The notes: generated by a model not told the origin, from the letters alone. Counted from the stretch's first letter, positions 1-9,344 are shown. The stretch is DNA of 40,191 nucleotides from Moduliflexus sp964602655 (GCA_964602655.1 CAZRSF010000062.1:1-40191), one strand, 5' to 3'. Program-made: numbers and translations.

Positions 1-1
1 T

Positions 2-454
2 GAAATTGCGGGCGGCGAGGGAACCGAGAAAGTGCCGGTGATTCTCAAAGAATATCAGCTTGATCCCGTAAAACGGTCATTAGTACACGCCGATTTTTTC
101 GAAGTGACCATGGATCATAAAATGGAAATCCAGGTGCCCATTGAACTGAAAGGCACTGCGCCTGGCGTAAAAGCTGGCGGCGTGGTCGAGTTTACAACCC
201 GAGAACTGACAATCGAATGTCTCCCTGCCGATATTCTTGATACGGTGGAAGTAGATATTTCGACTCTGGAAATCGGACACTCCATCACCGTCAAAGAGAT
301 TACGCTCAGTGAAAAGTACCAAGTTCTGACTGACTCGGACGTGGTGGTGGTCACTATTGCCGCGCCGATGACCGAAGCAGTCCTTGAAACCGTTCAGGAA
401 GGACCGGCAGAGCCAGAAGTGATCCAGAAAGGTAAAAAACTGGAAGAAGAATAA
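2..454 (+). CDS. rplY: 50S ribosomal protein L25 (CTC/TL5 type), 5' end cut off by the window
   Basis: Protein of the large ribosomal subunit that binds 5S rRNA. The reading frame is open from base 2, so the true start lies outside the window; about 150 residues are present. The piece begins near the end of the 5S-binding domain, where the family stretch VILKEYQLDPVKRSLVHADF is readable, and continues through the beta-rich C-terminal domain of the long CTC-type L25 (ELKGTAPGVKAGGVVE). It ends in an acidic/lysine tail. The pth gene follows after 18 bases; rplY-pth is a very common pair and supports both calls. The GTG at 32 is internal, not a start. Confidence 0.93.
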   Translation, partial: EIAGGEGTEKVPVILKEYQLDPVKRSLVHADFFEVTMDHKMEIQVPIELKGTAPGVKAGGVVEFTTRELTIECLPADILDTVEVDISTLEIGHSITVKEITLSEKYQVLTDSDVVVVTIAAPMTEAVLETVQEGPAEPEVIQKGKKLEEE

Positions 455-472
455 TCCGGTCAGGAAAGATTC

Positions 473-1063
473 ATGTGGCTTATCGTTGGGTTGGGGAATC
501 CGGGATGTCAATATGTTGAAACGCGACATAATGTCGGTTTCATGGTCACAGATATGTTGGCCGAACACTTCCCGGTTTCCTCCCGGCGTGCTGACGCGGA
601 GTATTCTCTTCGAGCCATTTCTCTTCAGCGCCAGGATGCGCTCCTCATTCAGCCCCACACCTATATGAACCTTAGCGGGGTGGCGGTTGAAGCCGTGTTA
701 CGCCAGTACGATGAGTCTCCAGCACATTTGATCGTTATTTATGACGATCTCGATCTCGCTCCAGGACGGTTGCGGATACGGACGCGGGGCGGTCATGGAG
801 GGCATAACGGCGTCAAATCTATTATCGAACATCTCTCCACGCAAGAATTTCTGCGGATACGTATCGGAATCGGACGCCCTCAGAATGACATGTCAGACTC
901 AACATCCGAATCGCGAGACACGGTAGTAGATCATGTCTTGCAGCCATTTTCACAAGAAGAACGCTCCATTATCGGGGAGGTAATGCAGCAAGCGGTTCAT
1001 GCCATCGAATTGATCGTCACCGGTCAAACAGCGATGTCCATGAATCTTTATAACCGTAGCTGA
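473..1063 (+). CDS. pth: Peptidyl-tRNA hydrolase
   Basis: Cleaves the ester bond of peptidyl-tRNAs that drop off the ribosome, recycling tRNA in the cytoplasm. The protein is 196 residues, the usual family length. Expected active-site residues are present: Asn9 in GLGNPG, the catalytic His19 in ETRHNVGF, Asn66 in PHTYMNLSG, the Asp pair at 91-92 in YDDLDLAPG, and Asn112 in GGHGGHNGVKS. It starts at an ATG 18 bases behind rplY with a modest AGGAAAG ribosome-binding site, so the two are probably co-transcribed. A short inverted repeat (TTCGGA/TCCGAA, 1066-1081) follows the stop but has no T-run and is not called as a terminator. Confidence 0.97.
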   Translation: MWLIVGLGNPGCQYVETRHNVGFMVTDMLAEHFPVSSRRADAEYSLRAISLQRQDALLIQPHTYMNLSGVAVEAVLRQYDESPAHLIVIYDDLDLAPGRLRIRTRGGHGGHNGVKSIIEHLSTQEFLRIRIGIGRPQNDMSDSTSESRDTVVDHVLQPFSQEERSIIGEVMQQAVHAIELIVTGQTAMSMNLYNRS

Positions 1064-1125
1064 CGTTCGGAATCGTCCGAAGACGCAGCGTTGTGATCAA
1101 CAACTAACATGAGGAGGAGATTGTT

Positions 1126-3165
1126 ATGCAAAGTTTTATTGTCGCAGCGCCATTTTTAGGCTTGCTGGGCTTAGTGTTCGCCGGATATTTGTATATGTTC
1201 GCGAAAAAACAACCGGCTGGAACGCCGAAAATGGAAGAGATTGCGAAACTCATCCATGAAGGGGCGATGGTGTTTCTTGCCAGAGAGTATAAAATCTTGG
1301 CCGTGTTTATTGCCGCCGTATTTGCGTTATTGGCCTGGAAAATTAACCCCGAAACTGCGGTGGCGTTTTTAAGTGGCGCAATTTGCTCGATGGCCGCTGG
1401 CTTTTTCGGGATGCATGCCGCGACGATTGCCAACGTCCGAACCGCAGCAGCCGCAAAAGACGAGGGACAGGGCAAAGCGTTGTTGGTCGCCTTTTCCGGC
1501 GGCGGCGTCATGGGCATGTGCGTGGCGAGCCTCGGCGTGTTAGGCGTCGGCGTGTTTTATCTTCTCTATGCTGACACTGACCCGTCTATTATCAGCGGAT
1601 TTGCAATGGGCGCAAGCTCGATTGCCTTGTTCGCGCGCGTGGGCGGCGGTATTTATACCAAAAGCGCAGATGTCGGCGCTGACCTCGTCGGCAAAGTCGA
1701 AGCCGGCATTCCTGAAGACGACCCGCGCAACCCTGCTGTTATCGCTGATAACGTCGGCGACAACGTCGGTGACATCGCTGGAATGGGCGCCGACTTGTTC
1801 GAATCCTACGTTGGTTCGATTATTGCCGCGATTGCGCTGGGCGCGACGCTGTTAAGCCAGGGCGACCTGAGACTTGGGTTTATGGCCTTCCCGTTATTGA
1901 TCGTGATGGGTGGTCTGGTGGCTTCCGGTTTGGGGATCGGCTCGATGTATTATTTGAAAAATACCAGTAATCCGGCGGCTGCGCTCAGAAACTCGACGTT
2001 TGTCGCAGCATTCTTATTCTTAGCGGTTTCCTGGATTGTGCAATTCGCGTTGAAATTGCCGTTTGCCGTTTTTCTGGCCGTGTTCTCCGGCACGATTGCA
2101 GGCATTATCATCGGCTTAATCACCGAATATTACACTTCCAAAGGCCCGGTCATCCGAATTGCCGAGGCATCCAAAACCGGCGCCGCGACCACCATTATTA
2201 CCGGACTTGCTGTTGGCATGGAAAGTTTAGTGCTGCCGGTCTTGATGATCTGCCTTGCAATTTACACCGCCTATCAGGGCGGCGTAGCGGCTGGCATCGG
2301 CTTGTACTGCATCGCGATCTCCGCTGTCGGCATGTTGGGCACGGTCGGCATTACGATGTCGGTTGACGCCTACGGCCCGATTGCTGATAACGCTGGCGGA
2401 ATTTCGGAAATGGCGGAATTAGGCCCGGAAACAAGAAAGATTACGGACGGCCTGGATGCGATTGGCAATACCACCGCTGCAATGGGCAAAGGGTTTGCGA
2501 TTGCGTCGGCAGCCTTAACGGCGTTGGCGCTCTTCTCAGCCTACAGCGAAACGATTAACACCGCTCGAATGGCTGCGACGTACACCGGAGACTTTCCCGG
2601 ACAAAAAGTGCTGATCAGCCTCGTTGAGTCGAACGTCGTGATCGGCGCGTTTATCGGCGGCATGATTCCGTTCTTGATCGGAGCCTTAACGATGAGCGCG
2701 GTCGGCAAAGCGGCTTCCAAAATGGTGGAAGAAGTGCGTCGTCAGTTCCGCGACATCAAAGGGTTGATGGAAGGCAAGGCCAAAGCGGATACCGGCCATT
2801 GCGTTGACATCGCCACGACAGCAGCCCTCAAAGAGATGATCATTCCTGGCTTGACGGCCGTCATTGCGCCTGTCATCGTCGGTTACGTCTTCGGTGCGGA
2901 TGCGTTAGGCGGCATGTTAGCTGGCGCGACGCTCTCCGGCGTGTTCTTAGCCTTGATGATGGCGAATAGCGGCGGCGCATGGGATAATGCGAAAAAGTAC
3001 ATCGAAGCCGGCAATCTCGGCGGAAAAGGCTCGCCTGCTCATAAAGCGGCAGTTGTTGGCGATACCGTCGGCGACCCGTTCAAAGATACATCTGGTCCGG
3101 CGATGAACATTTTGATTAAATTAATGTCCATTGTCGCCTTAGTGCTTGCGCCGTTGTTTGCGTAA
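1126..3165 (+). CDS. hppA: Membrane-bound ion-translocating inorganic pyrophosphatase, K+-dependent type
   Basis: Integral membrane pump that couples pyrophosphate hydrolysis to export of H+ and/or Na+. The 679-residue protein is rich in hydrophobic helices and carries the substrate/Mg2+ loop near residues 180-230, with DVGADLVGKVEAG, DDPRNPAVIADNVGDN and VGDIAGMGADLFESY, plus the C-terminal DNAKKYIE and GDTVGDPFKDTSGP motifs. At the family position separating K+-dependent from K+-independent enzymes it has Ala in GNTTAAMGKG (about residues 447-456), where K+-independent H+ pumps have Lys; this predicts K+ dependence. The ion cannot be decided by eye. Translation starts behind a strong GAGGAGG site. 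In anaerobes such pumps recover energy from biosynthetic pyrophosphate. Confidence 0.97.
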   Translation: MQSFIVAAPFLGLLGLVFAGYLYMFAKKQPAGTPKMEEIAKLIHEGAMVFLAREYKILAVFIAAVFALLAWKINPETAVAFLSGAICSMAAGFFGMHAATIANVRTAAAAKDEGQGKALLVAFSGGGVMGMCVASLGVLGVGVFYLLYADTDPSIISGFAMGASSIALFARVGGGIYTKSADVGADLVGKVEAGIPEDDPRNPAVIADNVGDNVGDIAGMGADLFESYVGSIIAAIALGATLLSQGDLRLGFMAFPLLIVMGGLVASGLGIGSMYYLKNTSNPAAALRNSTFVAAFLFLAVSWIVQFALKLPFAVFLAVFSGTIAGIIIGLITEYYTSKGPVIRIAEASKTGAATTIITGLAVGMESLVLPVLMICLAIYTAYQGGVAAGIGLYCIAISAVGMLGTVGITMSVDAYGPIADNAGGISEMAELGPETRKITDGLDAIGNTTAAMGKGFAIASAALTALALFSAYSETINTARMAATYTGDFPGQKVLISLVESNVVIGAFIGGMIPFLIGALTMSAVGKAASKMVEEVRRQFRDIKGLMEGKAKADTGHCVDIATTAALKEMIIPGLTAVIAPVIVGYVFGADALGGMLAGATLSGVFLALMMANSGGAWDNAKKYIEAGNLGGKGSPAHKAAVVGDTVGDPFKDTSGPAMNILIKLMSIVALVLAPLFA

Positions 3166-3180
3166 AAGCATGTTGCGCAA

Positions 3181-3214
3181 AAAAGCCGTCGCCACAAGCG
3201 ACGGCTTTTTTGTT
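3181..3214 (+). terminator. Rho-independent terminator after hppA
   Basis: A perfect 12-bp stem (3181-3192 with 3198-3209, core AAAAGCCGTCGC) encloses the 5-base loop CACAA and is followed by TTTTTTGTTT. It begins 16 bases after the hppA stop and should end the rplY-pth-hppA transcript. Confidence 0.85.
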
Positions 3215-3235
3215 TGACGAGTCGAATAATTTCTT

Positions 3236-3265
3236 CGTAGGGGCGTTCAATTGAACGCCCCTACG
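3236..3265. repeat. Perfect 30-bp palindrome, GTAG-type family
   Basis: Every base of 3236-3265 pairs with its mirror position; each half reads CGTAGGGGCGTTCAA. It lies between the hppA terminator and the convergent DUF362 gene. A second palindrome beginning CGTAGAGACG is at 39086-39114, suggesting a dispersed family. There is no flanking T-run, so a simple terminator role is unlikely. Confidence 0.85.
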
Positions 3266-3283
3266 ATCCGCTAAAGAGAATGA

Positions 3284-4396
3284 TCACGCCTTCTTCAGAA
3301 ACTTTTCCTGCTCATATCGCGCAAATAATTGTCCCCACGTCGTTTCCTTCCGCCATTTCAAGAATTTATGTCTATCAATCAGCGGCCAGTGAATATAATC
3401 ATGGTTGACTTCCGATACGAGAATCGGAACGTTCACCAGCGGCGTGCGGAAAATGAATTTTTGCAGCGCTTTTGTCGGGCCATACCACGAGAGCCAGCCT
3501 AAAAATTTCTGGAACGATTTTCCCACTGAAAAATGCCAGTTCACGCCGCTGATGTCTGCGCCAACGACTTCGATGTCGCGCACATCGCCGACGCCTAATT
3601 TTTGCTCATGCGCCATCCGAATATACCCAATTGACAGCGGATCCATTCCCATCAGTTTGGCGGCGACCGCATCAATCGCCACTTGATCCGCGCTCGCCAA
3701 AATCACATTTTTCACCTGCGGGTCCATCGTGCGCGGTCCCGGCCCGTTGCCCGCTGTCGTCCCATCCATCACGGCAAAAATGCCGGGATGAATTTCCTGT
3801 TGAATCGTCAATAAATCCACAAGCGTTTCATGAATCCAGGTGTGCGTATAATGACGGTAGGTATTCAGCAAGCCGCCGAACGCATTTTTCATCGCCCCGG
3901 TCGTCGTGGTGTAAATATGACATTTGACGGTGGGCAGATGCACGATATTTTTGCCGATAAAATAATCCGGGATGCGAATGACGCCATCAGGAAATATTTG
4001 ATCCAACACGAGCATTTTGCCTTTTGGCTTAAATTCGCTCCAGGTCATGTCCTCCGGCTTGAAATTATACAGCACCGGAATGTCATACTGCTTGAAAATC
4101 GGCATGTAGAGGTTCAAATCTTCGCCTTTGAAGGTGTTGATGACCACCGTTTTATTCTGGACGCACGAGACATCCTGAAAGCCGGCATTTCTCAGCGCGA
4201 CAATCGTGCCTTCCAATTGCCAGGGCGTCGTATTCGCGCCCGGAAACGGATAATGCCAGGAGATATTATCCTTCAAAATCGTCGTGGCTTTCGGATCAAG
4301 CGTCTGTTTGACGCCAGCCATTTCCATCAGCCGCTCATAGTCGGTTAGGACGGTTTCCGGCGTGGTATATAACACAGCGACTTTTGCTTTTTTCAT
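3284..4396 (-). CDS. DUF362 domain-containing protein
   Basis: A 370-residue cytoplasmic protein of the DUF362 family, whose biochemical function is not established; members are often linked to iron-sulfur proteins. Family landmarks are the N-terminal KAKVAVLYTTPETV, the central VHLPTVKCHIYTTTTGAMKN, GGLLNTYRHYTHTW, FAVMDGTTAGNGPGPR, and ILASADQVAIDAVAAKLMGM. No ferredoxin-type cysteine cluster is present, unlike members with a 2[4Fe-4S] extension. An AAAGGAG site lies 11 bases before the ATG. It is downstream of and parallel to the universal stress gene, with 189 bases between, so co-transcription is possible but not shown. Confidence 0.85.
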   Translation of the reverse strand: MKKAKVAVLYTTPETVLTDYERLMEMAGVKQTLDPKATTILKDNISWHYPFPGANTTPWQLEGTIVALRNAGFQDVSCVQNKTVVINTFKGEDLNLYMPIFKQYDIPVLYNFKPEDMTWSEFKPKGKMLVLDQIFPDGVIRIPDYFIGKNIVHLPTVKCHIYTTTTGAMKNAFGGLLNTYRHYTHTWIHETLVDLLTIQQEIHPGIFAVMDGTTAGNGPGPRTMDPQVKNVILASADQVAIDAVAAKLMGMDPLSIGYIRMAHEQKLGVGDVRDIEVVGADISGVNWHFSVGKSFQKFLGWLSWYGPTKALQKFIFRTPLVNVPILVSEVNHDYIHWPLIDRHKFLKWRKETTWGQLFARYEQEKFLKKA

Positions 4397-4585
4397 GCTT
4401 CGTACAACTCCTTTGTCATCTCTCGCTCAAGAGCAGCGTAGCCAATGAGCGGGAAAGGTGAACGTATTCGGATGATTGTGAGAAATAATAAGGTTAGCAG
4501 GTCTGTCGAGCGGAAAATTTGTCAAGCGGGATAATCATTAATTGTATGCAGCCCAAAAACGTTTGCTCGAATATGTCAGGCATGT

Positions 4586-5473
4586 TCAACTTTCCGCGCG
4601 AATCGTCATGACGGAACAGTGTAGTGAACGCAGCACTTTTTCCGCCACGCTGCCCAGCAGAAAATGCTCGAATCCTGTCCGACCATTCGTCCCCATAATC
4701 ACTAAATCCACCTCTTTTTTTTCTACGACAGATTCGATTTTGGAAAACGGATCGCCGGGGAGCAGCATTCGTTTGATACGAAGGCGCGAGGTATCATAGC
4801 CGCTTTCATTGATTAATCGAGGAAAAGCTTCCCAGAGTTTGATTTTTTCTCCGCGCAGCGTGACGACCGTATGTTCTTCATGAGCATGGCTGAATTCTTT
4901 CGTTTTTTTCTCGAATACGGTCAGCGTATAAATCGTCGAGTTATAACGAGATGCGAGAGAAATCGCCTGATAAAACGCTTGTTTTGAGGCGGGAGAGAAA
5001 TCTAAGGGCACTAAAATCTTATCAACCTGAAATGTGCCGGAAATATCGCGGATTTGCGGCATGACATAACTGTCGGAATTGACCGCTTTCGGCTTTTTGA
5101 TGATCAACACCGGACAATGCGCCTGCCGCAGAACCTTTTCAGACACGCTTCCCTGCATCAAATGGCGCAGTCCTGATGCGCCGCGCGATCCCATGATAAT
5201 CGCATCCGCGCCGATCTTTCGGGCTGCCGAGAGAATCACGGTCGCCGGAGTGCCCTGCGCGACTAATTTTTTCACAGGCACAGGCATTTCATAGCCGATT
5301 TTATGGGAAAGAAATTTACTTAAGCGCTGCGCAGATCGTTCGGCGTCATCGCCGACATGTAAAAAATAGACTGTCCCTTTATAGATGGCGGCCAGAGAAA
5401 GCCCTTGTTTTGCTGCTAATTCAGAATGTTCGGAGAAATCAATCGGAATAAGAAGTTTTTTATAATCTGTCAT
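4586..5473 (-). CDS. Tandem universal stress protein (two UspA domains)
   Basis: Nucleotide-binding stress protein of 295 residues with two UspA domains, about residues 1-130 and 150-295. Each opens with the typical beta strand (KKLLIPIDFSEHS; DKILVPLDFSPAS) and ends with the ATP-binding pattern G-x2-G-x9-G-(S/T): MGSRGASGLRHLMQGSVSEK in the first and MGTNGRTGFEHFLLGSVAEK in the second. Both loops look intact, so both halves may bind ATP. No membrane or signal segment is visible. The gene is divergent from selB across 241 bases. Starvation or redox stress control is usual for the family but is not shown by the sequence. Confidence 0.93.
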   Translation of the reverse strand: MTDYKKLLIPIDFSEHSELAAKQGLSLAAIYKGTVYFLHVGDDAERSAQRLSKFLSHKIGYEMPVPVKKLVAQGTPATVILSAARKIGADAIIMGSRGASGLRHLMQGSVSEKVLRQAHCPVLIIKKPKAVNSDSYVMPQIRDISGTFQVDKILVPLDFSPASKQAFYQAISLASRYNSTIYTLTVFEKKTKEFSHAHEEHTVVTLRGEKIKLWEAFPRLINESGYDTSRLRIKRMLLPGDPFSKIESVVEKKEVDLVIMGTNGRTGFEHFLLGSVAEKVLRSLHCSVMTIRAES

Positions 5474-5567
5474 GCCATTACCAGTTGAGAAACATCACAC
5501 GCCTCATGTATGAATACGAACCGCAAACGATACAACGCCCGCGCCTTGCCGACAATATATTTGAAAA

Positions 5568-5595
5568 AGTTTACAGAAAACATCGAATGTGTCAA
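5568..5595 (-). promoter_or_regulatory. Possible sigma-70 promoter for the universal stress gene
   Basis: On the minus strand, TTGACA (5595-5590) is followed after 16 bases by TAAACT (5573-5568), 4 of 6 matches to TATAAT. It lies about 95 bases before the uspA-like start. A second TTGACA on the plus strand at 5636-5641 could serve selB, but its -10 partner is poor. Confidence 0.3.
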
Positions 5596-5714
5596 TAAAA
5601 TTATTCGAGAAAATTGCCAATCTGCCGCTTTGCTCTTGACAAATCTTTTGCGCGTTCGTAAAAGCATTTCGTTGTATTTCTTCCAACGCGCTTACAACCT
5701 CTCGTTTTTGTGAA

Positions 5715-7625
5715 ATGAAACATATCATCATCGGCACAGCAGGACACATTGATCACGGTAAAACCGCGCTGGTTAAAGCCTTGACCGGAACGGATACCGA
5801 CCGCTTGAAAGAAGAACAGCAGCGCGGCATCACCATTGATATCGGTTTTGCGTCGCTTTCCCTCGCGAATGAGACTGAAGCCGGAATTATTGACGTGCCG
5901 GGGCATGAAAAATTCGTCAAAAATATGCTGGCCGGGGTCAGCGGCATTGACATCGCGATCCTGGTGATTGCGGCGGATGAAGGAATCATGCCGCAAACTG
6001 AGGAACATCTTGCCATCTGCGATTTGCTTCAGATTCCGCGCGGCGTTGTGGCGTTAACCAAAACAGACCTCGTAGATGGCGAATGGCTGGAGATGGTGAC
6101 GGAAGAAGTGCGTGAAGGGCTGAAAGGCACGTTTTTACAAGATGCGCCGATTGTGCCGGTCTCCTCAAAAACCGGCGCAGGGCTTGACGCATTGCGACAG
6201 GCGCTCTCCGACGTGGCTTCTCAGGTTCAGGAACGCGGAGCGGATGGCGTGTTGCGCCTTCCGATAGATCGAGTGTTTACGATCAAAGGATTCGGCACGG
6301 TGGTTACGGGAACGCTGATTTCCGGGGTTGTTACGAACGAGCAGCCCGTAGAAATTCTGCCGGAACGCATCATGACGCGCGTCCGCAATATTCAAGTGCA
6401 CGATGCGCCCGTCGAACGTGCGTATGCCGGTCAGCGCACGGCCATCAATCTCCATGGCGTCGAGAAGCGCACGATCGAACGCGGTAATATTTTGAGCGTA
6501 CCCAACCTGCTCACGCCGACGTATATGCTGGATGCCTACCTGAAACTCACCCCCAAAGCCGCGCGTCCGCTCAAGTATCGCAGCCGCGTCCGCTTGCATC
6601 ATGGTACGAGCGAAATCCTGGCGCGAGTCATACTCTTCGACCGCGAAGAACTGCTTCCCGGCGAAAGCGCGTATGTGCAATTCCGCTGCGAAACGCCGCT
6701 CATCGCTTTAGCGCGAGATCGATATATCATCAGAAGTTATTCCCCGGTCATCACCATCGGCGGCGGCGAGATTCTCTATCTGCATCCCGGCAAACATAAA
6801 CGGTCGTCAGCGTTAGTATCGAGAATGGCAACGCTGCATCACGGGGAATTGGAGGACGTCCTCGCGCGTTATGTCGAAGACGCCGAATTCACGCCGATTT
6901 CTGCCGGGCGAATTGCTGGCATGATTGCCGCGCCGCCTGCGCGTATCCGGGAAGGGATGGAACGCTTGCGGCAGCAGGGCGTCGCCATCGCCGTTCCCGG
7001 TCAGGCAGACGAGATGATTCATGCGACTCACTATCAACAGGCTCGCCAGCGCTTATTGCAGTACGTCGAAGAGTTTCATGCGCAATTTCCCCTGAAATCT
7101 GGCATGACCAAAGAAGAACTGCGGAAAAAACTACCTGCCGCGCTTCCGCAAATCTTGTTTCAACGTTTGCTTGAGGAACTTGGCGCAGAAGGCGCGCTTG
7201 ACGTCGAACAGAATCTTATTCGGCGGCAGGCGCATCGCATCAGCTTGACTCCGAAGCAGCAACACATCAAAGAGACGCTTGAACGCATCTATCTGGACGC
7301 TCGTTTTCAGCCGCCGAATAAGAAAGACGCCCTGCAAAAAATCGGAGCGCCGGAAAAAGAAGGCGACGCGATGTTCAGCGTACTGTTAACGGAAAAAATC
7401 CTGCTTCGAGTCGAAAACGACCTCTATTACCATCACAAGGTCTTCGCCGAAATGACAGCCCGAATTGTCGAACATCTCAAACAGCATCAGGAAATTTCCA
7501 TCGGCGACGTGAAAAATTTATTTGACATCTCCCGAAAATATTCTGTTCCGGTTATGGCATATTTGGATGCCGAAAACATTACCCTCAGAAAGGGTGATAT
7601 TCGTATCTTGCGCGCGAACGCTTGA
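5715..7625 (+). CDS. selB: Selenocysteine-specific translation elongation factor SelB
   Basis: GTPase that delivers selenocysteinyl-tRNA to UGA codons marked by a SECIS hairpin. The 636 residues have an EF-Tu-like G domain: G1 GHIDHGKT (10-17), G2 RGITID (37-42), G3 DVPGHEKF (60-67) and G4 TKTD (115-118). Beta-barrel domains follow (VFTIKGFGTVVTGTL, about 190-205), and the last ~250 residues have the length and helical character of the winged helices that bind SECIS. The 'TGTDTDRLKEEQQRGI' segment separates it from EF-Tu. selA, selD and selC are not in this window, and no selenoprotein gene was recognised here. The ATG has a weak ribosome-binding site. Confidence 0.97.
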   Translation: MKHIIIGTAGHIDHGKTALVKALTGTDTDRLKEEQQRGITIDIGFASLSLANETEAGIIDVPGHEKFVKNMLAGVSGIDIAILVIAADEGIMPQTEEHLAICDLLQIPRGVVALTKTDLVDGEWLEMVTEEVREGLKGTFLQDAPIVPVSSKTGAGLDALRQALSDVASQVQERGADGVLRLPIDRVFTIKGFGTVVTGTLISGVVTNEQPVEILPERIMTRVRNIQVHDAPVERAYAGQRTAINLHGVEKRTIERGNILSVPNLLTPTYMLDAYLKLTPKAARPLKYRSRVRLHHGTSEILARVILFDREELLPGESAYVQFRCETPLIALARDRYIIRSYSPVITIGGGEILYLHPGKHKRSSALVSRMATLHHGELEDVLARYVEDAEFTPISAGRIAGMIAAPPARIREGMERLRQQGVAIAVPGQADEMIHATHYQQARQRLLQYVEEFHAQFPLKSGMTKEELRKKLPAALPQILFQRLLEELGAEGALDVEQNLIRRQAHRISLTPKQQHIKETLERIYLDARFQPPNKKDALQKIGAPEKEGDAMFSVLLTEKILLRVENDLYYHHKVFAEMTARIVEHLKQHQEISIGDVKNLFDISRKYSVPVMAYLDAENITLRKGDIRILRANA

Positions 7626-7767
7626 TATATGATGCAGGCTGTTGTGACGATACGACCGAAGACGGCGCGTCGCCATAGTAAGATGAATCATCCCGCGTTA
7701 AGGCTGCGAATCGTTCATCAAAAGGATTTTCCAGTTCTTAACATCGTCAATTAAGGAAGAGAGAATT

Positions 7768-9069
7768 ATGCATATTGCTGTCATAGGAACCGGATATGTC
7801 GGTCTGGTTACAGGAACATGTTTTGCGGAATTCGGCGTCACCGTGACGTGTGTAGATAATGATGCCACGAAAATCGAGCGACTCAATAATGGTATTATTC
7901 CGATTTACGAACCTGGCTTGGATTCCATGGTCACTCGGAATGTCAAAGCGGGTCGATTAAGTTTTACCACAGATATTGAGGCCGCAGTGAAGACGGCGTT
8001 AGTCATTTTTATCGCCGTCGGCACGCCGCCGAAAGAAGATGGCAGCGCGAACCTGCAATATGTGGAACAGGTCGCCAAAGAGATCGCGCGCACGATGGAC
8101 GGCTATAAAGTGATTGTGACCAAAAGCACGGTGCCGATTGGCACGGGGGCATGGATCAGTCGTATTGTCACAGAAAATCAGGCCGAGCCGATTGCGTTCG
8201 ACGTGGTGTCCAATCCTGAATTTTTGCGAGAAGGCGCAGCCATCGAAGATTTTATGCGTCCGAACCGCGTCGTGCTTGGAGCCAACACCAGTCAGGCGAT
8301 TGCCGTCATGAAAGACCTCTACAGTCCGCTCTATTTGATTGAAACGCCGTTCGTTATTACGAACGTCGAAAGCGCAGAAATGATCAAATACGCCTCGAAT
8401 GCGTTCTTAGCCACCAAGATTTCGTTTATCAACGAAATCGCTCATCTGTGCGAATTAGTCGGCGCAGACGTACATCATGTCGCGAAAGGCATGGGCTTGG
8501 ATCGTCGTATCGGATCGAAATTCCTCCATCCTGGGCCGGGTTACGGCGGATCATGCTTCCCCAAAGATACACAGGCGCTCGCCGAGATCGCCAAAGTGCA
8601 CGGAACGCAATTTCAGATTGTCGAAACGGTCGTCAAAGTGAATAAAGAGCAGCGCGAACGATGCTTACAAAAAATCCTGACGATTTTGGATCACAATGTT
8701 GCCGGAAAAACCATCGCTATCCTCGGCGTCTCGTTCAAACCGGAAACCGACGACATTCGCGATGCTCCCGCTGTGGACATCGTCAAGCGTTTGCTCGAAC
8801 TCGGCGGACAGATTCGCGTGTTCGATCCTGTGGCATCGGAAAATTTCCAAAAAATCTATCCGCAGGCGACGTATTGCGCCGACCCGTATCAGGCTGCCGA
8901 AGGAAGCGACGCGCTGGTGTTCATGACTGAGTGGAACCAGTTCCGCAAACTTGATTTGGAGCGGCTGAAAAACGTGCTTCGACAGGCGAATGTCGTTGAT
9001 TTACGCAACATTTACGAGCCAGGACAGATGAGAAGCATGGGTTTCGAATATGTCAGCGTAGGCCGATAG
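7768..9069 (+). CDS. ugd: UDP-glucose 6-dehydrogenase
   Basis: Oxidises UDP-glucose twice with NAD+ to UDP-glucuronate, a precursor of capsule, exopolysaccharide and lipopolysaccharide sugars. The 433-residue protein has the N-terminal Rossmann motif GTGYVGLVTG (7-16), the TKSTVPIGTG segment, VVSNPEFLREGAA, the central MIKYASNAFLATKISF helix with Lys207, and the catalytic Cys263 in GPGYGGSCFPKD. The C-terminal UDP-binding domain begins at about residue 310 (KTIAILGVSFKPETDDIRDAPA). It follows an AGGAAGAGAG ribosome-binding site and is 142 bases after selB. No other sugar-nucleotide gene is adjacent, so the polymer it serves is unknown. Confidence 0.97.
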   Translation: MHIAVIGTGYVGLVTGTCFAEFGVTVTCVDNDATKIERLNNGIIPIYEPGLDSMVTRNVKAGRLSFTTDIEAAVKTALVIFIAVGTPPKEDGSANLQYVEQVAKEIARTMDGYKVIVTKSTVPIGTGAWISRIVTENQAEPIAFDVVSNPEFLREGAAIEDFMRPNRVVLGANTSQAIAVMKDLYSPLYLIETPFVITNVESAEMIKYASNAFLATKISFINEIAHLCELVGADVHHVAKGMGLDRRIGSKFLHPGPGYGGSCFPKDTQALAEIAKVHGTQFQIVETVVKVNKEQRERCLQKILTILDHNVAGKTIAILGVSFKPETDDIRDAPAVDIVKRLLELGGQIRVFDPVASENFQKIYPQATYCADPYQAAEGSDALVFMTEWNQFRKLDLERLKNVLRQANVVDLRNIYEPGQMRSMGFEYVSVGR

Positions 9070-9075
9070 CAGAAA

Positions 9076-9109
9076 AAGGAGCGAGGAACCTGATGTTCTT
9101 TCGCTCCTT
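9076..9109 (+). terminator. Terminator-like hairpin after ugd
   Basis: A 9-bp stem (AAGGAGCGA at 9076-9084 with TCGCTCCTT at 9101-9109), extended inside by GAAC/GTTC, starts 6 bases after the ugd stop. No T-run follows, so it may be an mRNA-stabilising or factor-dependent element instead. The rest of the gap to 9344 holds only a small GCTTCGA/TCGAAGC hairpin (9212-9234). Confidence 0.45.
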
Positions 9110-9344
9110 CACACATGCGAATAGCAGAAACTCGATTACGTTGTAAGAATTATTATTTCCGAAACTCTCATCTGGGGCAGTCTGGCATTCTTCTCATTTC
9201 CCCCTCTACTGGCTTCGAATGCGTCGCTCGAAGCATCTTGCATTGATTTTGCAAGATTATATTGTCGAATCTCATTTTTATTATTATCCTAATATTCAGA
9301 CAAACGTCTAAACAAAAACGATGAAGCAGATTGGGGAGGTCAAC

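Noticed and set aside
1104..1517. Long minus-strand ORF inside hppA, and many like it opposite selB, bamA, the helicase and lysS
   Set aside because: These are shadows of GC-skewed codon use in real genes; they lack ribosome-binding sites and recognisable protein features.
7626..7767. Searched the selB-ugd gap for a selC tRNA
   Set aside because: No long acceptor/variable-arm cloverleaf and no matching T-arm were visible.
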